From positions 62,001 through 126,000 of the forward strand of contig JADKHX010000006.1 of the NCBI GenBank assembly GCA_016721505.1: a stretch of DNA of 64,000 nucleotides. Reading direction: 5' to 3'. This DNA is from Rhodocyclaceae bacterium. GTDB lineage: Bacteria; Pseudomonadota; Gammaproteobacteria; Burkholderiales; Rhodocyclaceae. The position numbers and the translations under genes are program-made. A model generated the notes under the pieces. The model saw nothing but the letters and a program-made list of their open reading frames with translations, made no database searches and was not told the origin of the DNA. Below, piece after piece: positions 29,785 through 37,786 of the stretch; the first letter of the stretch is position 1; every line of letters begins with the position of its first letter.

Positions 29785-30639
29785 TTAAAACCCCTCAAGG
29801 ATGTCAGGTTGAACACCGATGTCGTCCAAGGAAATGAACCATCTGCATTGACCGTCCAAACTTCTGTGAACCTTAGCAGAAGAACAGTTTCCTGACTTCC
29901 TATTGTGTTGCCACCAAATCACTTTGACGACTTCCATGCTGCCATCAGGCCGCGCCGAGGAGGCATCATTTTCAAATATTTTCGGCAACAAGGCTTTGTT
30001 AACCGCCGCATCTTCGGCAGAGAACCCCGTGCGCTCCGCGAGTTGAGGACTGATGCTGCCGTAAGTGACGTAGATGCCAAGATCAACACGATGTTTCATG
30101 CCCAAGGTATCGGAGCCGCGCTTCGATCCGTCGCCTTCACCGCTCACGCTCTTGGTGATTTGTGTGCTGGTGATATCGACGCGCTCGACGGAGAATGCAG
30201 ATTGAACCGTGATGGGGCCGCGGATTCCAATGGAAATGCCCGTGTCACCTTCCGACGCCTCGCCCGCTTCACCTTTCTTGGCTTTCTTGCCGCCTGCTTT
30301 GATCGCGAATAGCTGTCCGAACGCACGAACATCAAACCAGTTTGCGCACGCAAGTTTTACTGTCTCCGAACCACCAAGACTCACACCAAGCACTGCTTTG
30401 GCGCGGTTCGCGAGACTCTTATGTCCGTCGTCACTGTGCTCATCCGACTGGACAAAAATAGCGTGCCCCGCTTCTTGTAAGCGGTCACGCAGTTTGCGTT
30501 TGAGGCATACGTCAGTTACCTCTCCCAAACCATCGTAACCGGTGCGTGGGCGATTGCCGTTGAGCGGGTCGCCGTTTGGGTTAGCGTTTTTGACGCGGAA
30601 AATAATGGCGAAATCGACTTTGTTTTGCAGTGTGGCCAT
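29785..30639 (-). CDS. cas7: CRISPR-associated Cas7c (Csd2) backbone subunit
   Basis: Binds crRNA along the type I-C Cascade complex. The 284-residue protein begins MATLQNKVDFAIIFRVKNANPNGDP, the strongly conserved Csd2 N-terminus, with later signature parts FDVRAFGQLFA, GIRGPITVQSAFSVERVDI, TLGMKHRVDLGIYVTYGSI and the C-terminal WFISLDDIGVQPDI. ATG 30639 is chosen because conservation begins exactly there; the frame is open further upstream only through the cas8c tail. Frame intact. Confidence 0.95.
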   Translation of the reverse strand: MATLQNKVDFAIIFRVKNANPNGDPLNGNRPRTGYDGLGEVTDVCLKRKLRDRLQEAGHAIFVQSDEHSDDGHKSLANRAKAVLGVSLGGSETVKLACANWFDVRAFGQLFAIKAGGKKAKKGEAGEASEGDTGISIGIRGPITVQSAFSVERVDITSTQITKSVSGEGDGSKRGSDTLGMKHRVDLGIYVTYGSISPQLAERTGFSAEDAAVNKALLPKIFENDASSARPDGSMEVVKVIWWQHNRKSGNCSSAKVHRSLDGQCRWFISLDDIGVQPDILEGF

Positions 30640-32620
30640 GATGTGAGTCTCTGAAATTATTCGTCTGAGGGTTGATCTTTGGTATCGAGTTTGTCGGTCG
30701 GAGCGGGTGCGGTAGCGCCCGTCGCTGGCAATGGAATCCGAGCAAAAACTCGCCCGACAAGGCGCGATCATTGGTGAAATCGTCAGCGATAAAAATGTGC
30801 TGAATTTCATCCATAAGTTTTTCGCGCTTCCACAGAAATCCAGCTTTTTTATCTGACGCACGCAATCGAGATTTGTATGGCGTTAGCGCAAGTTCGATCG
30901 TGCGCCAAGTCGAATACGGTCGATCAGCAAAGCGTTGCATCAGCCTAGCCGCCATCGTGTCGCGATTGGTTTCAGCAGAAGACAACGCGTAATGCTCAAT
31001 ATTGTCTGCGACGGCCAGCAAACGTCCGTAGAGATAGTCTCTGCTCGTTCGGTTTTCTTCAAGTGCCATGTCGTAGTTCCTTCCGTTTGATTTCGAATAC
31101 CCACGAAAAAGACCGCAGGCGATGCCAAGACTTTTTTCCCATTCCCAATGTTCGAGCGCCACGCGATTGCAAGCACGACGCACGGCAGAATCGACTAGAT
31201 CACGCGGAACTGCTTGACCATCGACGATGCACGGCAGCAAGCGCTCAATCGTCGCTTTCTTTAACTTGTCATCAAGTCTTCGACCGAATGCCGCCTCTGC
31301 GATATCGCGTGGCGCAGGTGCGCCGATAAACTTTTTGTCCTTGCCGAAGTTCTGATGCCACGCGTAATGCTCGTGCCAAGCCGCAATGCGTGCAAAAAAT
31401 TCCGAGCCATTGAGTTCGCGATAGAACGTAATCGCCATGCGCCCTGGCGTTGCCGAATCTAATCCCATGACAACGATGTCGTCTGTGACTGCGAGCATCG
31501 CGCCGTATCCTGCAATGGCACGTTTGAGGCGCAGTGCCGTTGCCTGACCCACGTCGCCGATGTTGATTGCTTCATTCGCTAACACGCCGGTTGGTGCTGG
31601 TGACACGCCGTTGTTAATGGCTTCACTTAGGGTCGGATGCGTCTCCTCGAATCCGAGAATCAACGATAACGAATCCGCCCATGGGTCAGGAACGGGCTTA
31701 CCGCCGACCGCCCACGTCACAATGGCTTGATCGCCATTTCGATATGCCTGCCGCTTGATTAACCAACGTAGCGCGTTGTGAGCCTTTTGCGTGACGACAG
31801 CGCTAACACCGCAAGCCTGTCGTCCTTCTCCGTCTGTAAACCGTCCCCGAAACGTAAAGCCGTTGTCGTCATTAGCACTGATGAGTTTCGCCCCATCGCC
31901 CGCATGACGAATACGTTTTGGATGGCTCTTTGCAAGCGTCATATTGTTGCCCGTAACCATGCACAAGCCCTCAGCAGCGTTGCTGGCGGCATCAAAATTT
32001 GTCCATGCTTCTTGGAGTGACGTATCTTCCCAAACGCCGGTTGATAGTTCAAAGCCCTCCCAAACCTGCCAACGAATCAACGCGCCGCCCTGATCGCGTT
32101 CTCCGTCTTGCGCCGTCAACACTCGAAAAATCTCTGGTTGATTGTCAGTTCCAGTCCATTTGGTGAGCAGTTTTCCGTCGTCGCCGATATGAAGAACTTT
32201 TTGCGCGACAAGATCGGCGACTATCGCTCCCTTACGAACGTAGGCGAGCACTGCTTGCGCCTTGGGGTGCACGAACTTTGAGTCGCACCACGAAGACAGA
32301 AGCGCTTCGTATTCAACAAAAAACGACTTCTTACTCCCGCCGAACGTTACGTAATCCTTGGCGCAGTATTGAACTTTGTCACACAGCGGGTGCGGTGGCG
32401 CTTTGCTGCCAGCACGCCCTGCGGATTGCTCCGTAGCAGGAATTATCGTTTCTATTTTCTGAACCACCTGCGCTGCTTTGAAGCAGCCTTCGCCATCAAT
32501 TGCAATTTCGATGTGCGCTTGTTGCGGGGTATGGCTGATTGGCATCAGGCGTTCCGCTCCCGGCGGTTCGAGCCCTTTGCACGCTTCGTAAGTCGCGTAG
32601 AGTTTTTCAATCCAGGCCAT
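30581..32620 (-). CDS. cas8c: CRISPR-associated Cas8c (Csd1) large subunit, altered C-terminus
   Basis: Large subunit of type I-C Cascade, involved in PAM recognition; type I-C also makes a small-subunit (Cas11c) product from the 3' part of this gene. The protein starts MAWIEKLYATYEACKGLEPPG (GGAGG upstream of ATG 32620) and carries the family segments CAKDYVTFGGSKKSFFVEY, GLCMVTGNNMTLAKSHPKRIRHAGDGAKLISANDD, NALRWLIKRQAYRNGDQAIVTWAV and a C-terminal LSGEFLLGFHCQR. A dispersed repeat is inserted in frame around 31588-31611 (NNGVSPAPTG). Just after GFHCQR the frame shifts (about 30725): the likely original tail TGATAPAPTDKLDTKDQPSDE would stop at 30657, whereas the present frame runs on and overlaps cas7 by 59 bases. 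Confidence 0.92.
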   Translation of the reverse strand: MAWIEKLYATYEACKGLEPPGAERLMPISHTPQQAHIEIAIDGEGCFKAAQVVQKIETIIPATEQSAGRAGSKAPPHPLCDKVQYCAKDYVTFGGSKKSFFVEYEALLSSWCDSKFVHPKAQAVLAYVRKGAIVADLVAQKVLHIGDDGKLLTKWTGTDNQPEIFRVLTAQDGERDQGGALIRWQVWEGFELSTGVWEDTSLQEAWTNFDAASNAAEGLCMVTGNNMTLAKSHPKRIRHAGDGAKLISANDDNGFTFRGRFTDGEGRQACGVSAVVTQKAHNALRWLIKRQAYRNGDQAIVTWAVGGKPVPDPWADSLSLILGFEETHPTLSEAINNGVSPAPTGVLANEAINIGDVGQATALRLKRAIAGYGAMLAVTDDIVVMGLDSATPGRMAITFYRELNGSEFFARIAAWHEHYAWHQNFGKDKKFIGAPAPRDIAEAAFGRRLDDKLKKATIERLLPCIVDGQAVPRDLVDSAVRRACNRVALEHWEWEKSLGIACGLFRGYSKSNGRNYDMALEENRTSRDYLYGRLLAVADNIEHYALSSAETNRDTMAARLMQRFADRPYSTWRTIELALTPYKSRLRASDKKAGFLWKREKLMDEIQHIFIADDFTNDRALSGEFLLGFHCQRRALPHPLRPTNSIPKINPQTNNFRDSHHGHTAKQSRFRHYFPRQKR
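31588..31611 (+). repeat. Dispersed repeat, short form, inside cas8c
   Basis: CGGTTGGTGCTG followed by GTGACACGCCGT; translated on the minus strand as NGVSPAPTG within cas8c. An extra ACACGCCG just ahead of it may be a second, partial copy. Confidence 0.8.
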
Positions 32621-33349
32621 CGTTCGCCTCCAATTGCAATTCAGCAAACTCACCTTCCACACCGCGCAGTGAATCAGGTTTGGTGAAGGTCTTGGTGCTC
32701 ATCTCGCGCACAAACTTTCGCACTGTGCACCGCTCTGGACGTGTAAAGCAAATCACACCATCTTTCATCGTCGGTCGCCAAAATCGCGCATGCAATTTTC
32801 CATCGCCAGTTTCGTCGGGATAGTCGAAACCGTGAAACATCAAGCCGTAAGCAAGCTCACCCGCGCCGTCGTAGGCACCTGCGCCGCTGTCAAACTCGCA
32901 TGGCTCGACGTAGCCCTGACAGTCACGTGTACCAAGAAAAATATCCTGCCTTCCTCCGCGCTCCAGCATGCGCTGGGCGACGGCAAAGTGCTTGCCAGAA
33001 TTTCGGTCATCAACCAGTTCTGGGCGATGTAGATTCCACTCAAAATGTGCGCGTACCTGATATTCGACACCAGTGAGGAAGGTGTAGATCGCTAGCTCAT
33101 TTCCGCCACTGAACTTGAGTGGTTTGGTGCCCTTGGTCTGCGTGCGAATTTGCTTCATTACGCGCACTTCATCAATGATCCAGACGAAAGTCGGCTTCCA
33201 GTAAATCGATTTGGCAATGCCCTTCAAGGCTTCGTAGGTGGGGACGTGATAGGAGCATTTTCTCCGCCAACACGCGTCAGCGGATCAGTGAACAGCGCGT
33301 GACGCGCCCAGACTTTGAAGCTGATACCTTTGTGGCGTGTGTCGTTCAC
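32607..33349 (-). pseudogene. cas5: CRISPR-associated Cas5c, one frameshift
   Basis: Type I-C Cas5 replaces Cas6: it cleaves pre-crRNA and caps the crRNA 5' handle. From GTG 33349 (overlapping the cas3 stop) the reading NDTRHKGISFKVWARHALFTD, PLTRVGGE is followed, in another frame, by KCSYHVPTYEALKGIAKSIYWKPTF and the rest. Loss of one A from an A run at 33258-33261 accounts for the shift. Downstream parts include FSGGNELAIYTFLTGVEYQVRAHF, GGRQDIFLGTRDCQGYVEPC and GLMFHGFDYPDE. Restored length is about 247 residues, normal for the family. The end overlaps the cas8c start. Only the 206-residue fragment from 33227 is openly readable. Confidence 0.88.
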
Positions 33350-35813
33350 GATGTCAGATTCTCCATAAGACTAACAGGTTCAGTACTCAGCCCATATTCA
33401 CGGCTGTAATAGCGCGAGTCTAGATGCAATATGGGAACATCATTTTGAATTCCGTGAACCGCGCCAGCCTCCTCAAGCTTTTTCAATTGGTGAGGAAAAA
33501 CATTCACGGTGTATTGCTGCGCTCGTTTGAGCAAGGCGAACTGTTTTTCAACCTCAAACGCACCGCATAGGTCAGCAATGATTTTCTTGCCCTGTTTGCC
33601 ATACGGAACGATGATGCCGCGCGTCGGTGCGTCTATCGCTTTGAACGCTTTGGCTGCGGCCATAAACGATTGCCGTAGATGAAGTTGCGACTTTCCAGCA
33701 TTGCGTGCTGCGAACTCGTGAGTAGCATTGCTGTTGGCAGATAGCATGTTGAGTAGTGTGTCGTCACGCCCAATCAAAGTCGCACTCACTGGGTAGCCCA
33801 TTTGACTAGCGCGATCAAAAAAATAATTCTTGTAATACCAAGTCATCGCTTCGACACCGATGCGGTCATGGCCGTACTTTGCTGGGTCTTGGTCAAAATC
33901 TGAAAAGACGCGTAGCGTTTTCTCGCAACCAGCTCGAATAGCATCAAGGCGATCTAAATTTTCGTCCTGCGGATTCACGACAAAGACTTTGCCGACTGCT
34001 CGAAGCCCATGGCGATTGCACCGTCCAGCCGCTTGTGCGATTGAATCGAGACCCGCCATGAAGCGAATCACCGATCCAAAATCGACATCAACGCCGGCCT
34101 CGATCAGTTGCGTACTAAAACAGATAATCGGCACGTTCCAGCGCAAGCATCGACCAACAAAATGCAGGATACGTTTGCGGTGCGCTGGACACATGCTCGT
34201 TGATAGGTGCGCTACCGCAACGCGCTCATCCGTTTTGGACAAGTCATAAAGTTCGCGTGCAGATCGTTTGGTGTTGACGATCACTAAACAATTGCCGACT
34301 CGTTTCGTTTCACCTGCTGCCAACGCAGCGATTTCATTGTTAGTCCGGCCACCCGGCTTATGTTCGTAAGCCACGTCCACCCGTTTCAATTGCCTAAACA
34401 ATTCGTTTACATCGGGCATCAGCTCATTGCCTTCAGGCACATGTATCGCGCCTTTAGTTTTGTCTACTTTGTCGAGCAAGGGTTGCGTTGCTGTGCACAG
34501 CAAGACCGTGCTACCGCACTGCTCAACCAAAAAGTTCATCGCGTTGTTAAACATATGAACGCAGTTAATCGGGAGTGTCTGAATCTCATCGAAAATAATG
34601 ACGGCATTTGCCAACTGGTGCATGCGCCGCGCACCGCGTGTACCTGCGCCGAACAGGGATTCAAGCAGCTGCACCATCGTCGTGTAAATCACTGGCGCGT
34701 CCCAATTTTCGGTGAGCATTTTTTCGCGCCAGCCTTGTTGCTCGGACGTCAGATTTCCGTGATGTTCCAGGACGATTCGCCCCCGACTCTTAGGATCGTC
34801 AGCGGGTTCGAGAATGCCGCGCACAATTTTTGCGTTTTGATCGATGATGGATGTAAAGGAATGACGTAGATCACCCTATCCATCTTGTGGGCGCGAATGT
34901 GATGAAGTGCAAAGCGCAGGCTGGAAGGTCTTGCCACCGCCGGTCGGAACGGTGAGCCGATAAATCCTCGCGGACGCGATGCAGCCTCTAAACAATGTCG
35001 CGAAATATCGACACGTAGGTCATCAATCGGATGGCGCTTCTCGCGTGTTGCAAAAAGCGAAAGGTGCGATTCGAGACGCGCAATCAACACGGCCCACGTC
35101 TCATACCGACCATGCATTCGGTTTCTTGCTGAGCGTGGCGTCTCGAAATCAGCACTATCAACACGGTCGGCGTCGATAAGGCAGCTAAACAGGAAACGTG
35201 TGAGTAGGCCGATCTGTTGTTGAACGATGGTTGCACTGCCCGCTGCAGAGGAACTTGTGGCGATGGCCTTCAGCTTGCTAGCGACATTTTCAATCAGCGG
35301 TGTTGCCGCAAAGTAAGTGTTTGCGCGTGTCAAGATTTCGGTATCAGCAACAGCAAGCGCTTCGTCAATATGCGTCCGTTCGGCAAGCTTTTTCATGCGC
35401 CGAGAAAAATTATCGACCCCGTCGACCGTAAGGCAATCGATCAAACCAGAATGATGTGAGGCAACGCAAAGCGCAAGCATTTCGCCGACCAGCTTGCCCA
35501 TTTCGCCACGCTTTTCTAACTCGCGCCAGATTAGCTGCGCCCCTGCTGCGGAGTGGTCTATCGTCCCTCTCAGACGATCTGCATCGACGTACTCCTCGTC
35601 CTCGTCTTGATTGAGTAGCCCGGCGGCGGACTTTATGTAGTTCTGGAACGCTTGGCTATATTTGCCAAGATCATGCAGCAGTCCAATCAGATCACCTTGC
35701 GCACCGAGACCCACCTTCGACGCGTTAGCCGACGATTTCTCACCAACACCACGAAGGTGATCAACCAGCCATTGTTGATCGTCATCTTTCCGCACATGCG
35801 CAATAAAGCTCAC
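33346..35813 (-). pseudogene. cas3: CRISPR-associated Cas3 nuclease-helicase, three frameshifts
   Basis: Recruited by Cascade to unwind and degrade target DNA. The HD domain is in the first part (GTG 35813; IGLLHDLGKYSQAFQNYI, the dispersed SHHSGLIDC and DADRVDSADF). The helicase part contains TVPTGGGKT (Walker A), IFDEIQTLP (DEAD-box equivalent DEIQ), CTATQPLL, NTKRSARELYDL, STQLIEAGVDVDF and AQAAGRCNRHG. The frame breaks three times: one base lacking after CGAGG near 34968, one surplus T near 34938 just after the Walker A lysine, and one T lacking near 34860. Restored length is about 822 residues, normal. The two readable pieces are 35813-34749 and 34824-33346. Confidence 0.92.
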
Positions 35814-35856
35814 CGACCGCTCCCAATCATTACGAATGCATTCATCCTAAACCCCT

Positions 35857-35884
35857 ATGCTAGCTCACTAGGTGCGCCTGTCAA
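35857..35884 (-). promoter_or_regulatory. Putative promoter of the cas operon
   Basis: On the minus strand a perfect TTGACA (35884-35879), a 16-base spacer and TAGCAT (35862-35857; four of six to TATAAT). Transcription would start about 35-40 bases ahead of the cas3 GTG. Confidence 0.6.
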
Positions 35885-35902
35885 AAACAATTACGACCTT
35901 AC

Positions 35903-35926
35903 CAGTTGGTGCTGGTGACACGCCTT
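35903..35926 (+). repeat. Dispersed repeat, short form
   Basis: CAGTTGGTGCTG followed by GTGACACGCCTT, just upstream of the presumed cas promoter. Confidence 0.8.
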
Positions 35927-36002
35927 TGAATCCTTCTCCCCCGCTGCCACTCTGCGCCACAGTGGGCATTCACAATTTCAATCAGGAAATTTTCTGCCTC
36001 AT

Positions 36003-36030
36003 TTGGTGATCATGTACACACCAATAATTA
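36003..36030 (+). promoter_or_regulatory. Possible promoter/operator of the acyltransferase gene
   Basis: TTGGTG and CACCAA form 6-bp inverted arms separated by 10 bases (36003-36024), immediately followed by TAATTA. It could be an operator over a weak promoter. Low certainty. Confidence 0.35.
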
Positions 36031-36140
36031 CCATTTCCGGCCAAAAAATAGCAATTTGTCATCGCGTGCTTTTGGCTGCCGCCATGCGACAATTCGGACA
36101 AGCACTTGTCGCCTTTTTCTGAATTCTTACGGAGAAAAAT

Positions 36141-37706
36141 ATGGACCACTTAAGCGGGATGGACGCAGCGTTTTTGCATTTGGAAACGCCGGAAACACCG
36201 ATGCATGTTGGTGGTTTGAGCATGTATGAATTGCCGCCGGAGTACAAAGGCGACTTTGTTGCCGACGTGGTCAAGCACATTCAAAATCGGATGCACTTGG
36301 CGCCGATTTTTAACCGCAAGCTGGTCAACATGCCGTTTGACATAGCTAATCCGATTTGGGTGATGGATGACCATCTGGATATCGAGCATCACATTCGTCA
36401 TGTCATTGTGCCGCCTCCGGCATCCCGCGCTCAGGTTGATCGTCTGGTGTCACGGATACATTCCAGCTTGCTTGATCGCAGCCGCCCGCTGTGGGAAATG
36501 TATGTGCTCGATGGCCTGCCGGCACCTGCTGACGCGCCGAAAGGCACTCGCTATGTGGGTCTCTACAGCAAGTTTCATCACGCCGGACTTGACGGTATGG
36601 GTGGTCAGGTCCTGATGCAGGCGATTATGGATGTCACCCCCGAGCCGCGCGTGGTGCGCCCGGCAAAAGTGCGGCGGCCTGCGCCTGGCGATAACTTTGG
36701 TATTGCGGAGCTAGCAGGCGCTGGTATCAAACACAATTTGATGCAAACCGTAAAACTGGTCAAGACTTTGCCAAGCTTGATCAAGACTGCGCGCCGGACT
36801 ATGCGTCCGGCAAAAGTAGCGGGTGAAATCAAATCCGTCGCGGAGAAAACGCATTGGTTTGCACCGCGCACGCCCTTAAACGTGGGAATTACCAATCAAC
36901 GCAGCTTTGCCCGTTTTTCAATTCCGATTAAGGAAGTGAAGGAAATCACGGCGATCAATAAAGTCAGCTTGAACGATGTGGTGATGGAGATTTCATCTGA
37001 AGGCATGATGCGCTATTTGGCCGACATGGGTTGCCGACCAAAAGAGTCCTTGCTCGCTGCGGTACCGGTGAGTCTGCGTCCGGAAGGCAATACCGACATG
37101 AGCAATCAGGTATCTATGGCAAGGATGAGTTTGGCCAGTAACGTCAAGGATCCAATTGAGCGATTGCAGGCAATCCGTAGATCGAGTGAGGGCGTGAAGG
37201 CGGTAATGAGTGAAATGAAAACGCTGCTGCCAACAGATTTCCCTTCGCTCGGCGCGCCATGGCTTTTTAGCGCGCTGGCCAACGGCCTCGCTCGTTCGCG
37301 CTTAGCGAATGTTATGCCGGCCTTTGCCAACGTAGTTATCTCAAATGTGCCTGGCCCGAATATCACTTTGTATTTTGCCGGTGCAAAGCAGATCAGTACC
37401 TATCCTGTGTCGATTCCTTATCACGGCATGGCGCTAAACATTACGCTGCAAAGCTACAACGGTTGGCTGGATTTTGGGCTGATTGGCTGCCGTCGGGTGA
37501 TGCCGGATATTGCAGACCTTGGCAAATACATGCAAGCCGCTCATGTCGAACTGTTGCGACGCAGCCGCGAAATTGCGGCAGGTCAAACGGTAGTTGCGCC
37601 GGTCGCAAAGGCCGCGGCCAAGCCGGTTGTTAAACGGGCGGCAGTGCCGGCGAAGGGCAAACCAAAGACTTCAGTAAAGACCGCTAAACCGAAGCCAAAA
37701 AAATAG
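36141..37706 (+). CDS. Wax ester synthase/diacylglycerol acyltransferase (WS/DGAT)
   Basis: Acyl-CoA-dependent synthesis of wax esters or triacylglycerol storage lipid. The 521-residue protein begins MDHLSGMDAAFLHLETPETPMHVGGL, a hallmark N-terminus, carries the catalytic HHxxxDG as FHHAGLDGMGG near residue 148, LNDVVMEISSEGMMRYL, and SNVPGPNITLYFAGA near the C-terminus. The last 45 residues are an Ala/Lys/Pro-rich basic tail of low complexity. ATG has GGAG ten bases upstream. Which product is made cannot be read from sequence. Confidence 0.94.
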   Translation: MDHLSGMDAAFLHLETPETPMHVGGLSMYELPPEYKGDFVADVVKHIQNRMHLAPIFNRKLVNMPFDIANPIWVMDDHLDIEHHIRHVIVPPPASRAQVDRLVSRIHSSLLDRSRPLWEMYVLDGLPAPADAPKGTRYVGLYSKFHHAGLDGMGGQVLMQAIMDVTPEPRVVRPAKVRRPAPGDNFGIAELAGAGIKHNLMQTVKLVKTLPSLIKTARRTMRPAKVAGEIKSVAEKTHWFAPRTPLNVGITNQRSFARFSIPIKEVKEITAINKVSLNDVVMEISSEGMMRYLADMGCRPKESLLAAVPVSLRPEGNTDMSNQVSMARMSLASNVKDPIERLQAIRRSSEGVKAVMSEMKTLLPTDFPSLGAPWLFSALANGLARSRLANVMPAFANVVISNVPGPNITLYFAGAKQISTYPVSIPYHGMALNITLQSYNGWLDFGLIGCRRVMPDIADLGKYMQAAHVELLRRSREIAAGQTVVAPVAKAAAKPVVKRAAVPAKGKPKTSVKTAKPKPKK

Positions 37707-37708
37707 CG

Positions 37709-37729
37709 CAGTGCTGGTGATCACGTCGT
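37709..37729 (+). repeat. Dispersed repeat, degenerate copy
   Basis: CAGTGCTGGTGATCACGTCGT three bases after the WS/DGAT stop. It faces an inverted long-form copy; the junction CGTCAAAG / CTTTGACG makes a hairpin. Confidence 0.6.
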
Positions 37730-37742
37730 CAAAGTCACTTTG

Positions 37743-37786
37743 ACGGCGTGTGGCCGATGAACGGGCCATCCCATGGTCAGCACCAA
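37743..37786 (-). repeat. Dispersed repeat, long form
   Basis: Minus-strand long copy: on the minus strand TTGGTGCTGACCATGGGA, an inner TGGCC...GGCCA hairpin, then ACACGCCGT. It overlaps the first possible start codon of the following gene. Confidence 0.8.

Larger units (their letters stand above)
35814..36140. other. Divergent regulatory gap between cas3 and the acyltransferase gene
   Basis: This 327-base gap holds no gene. It contains the presumed cas promoter, one dispersed repeat and an inverted repeat in front of the plus-strand acyltransferase gene; these are listed separately. Confidence 0.75.
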
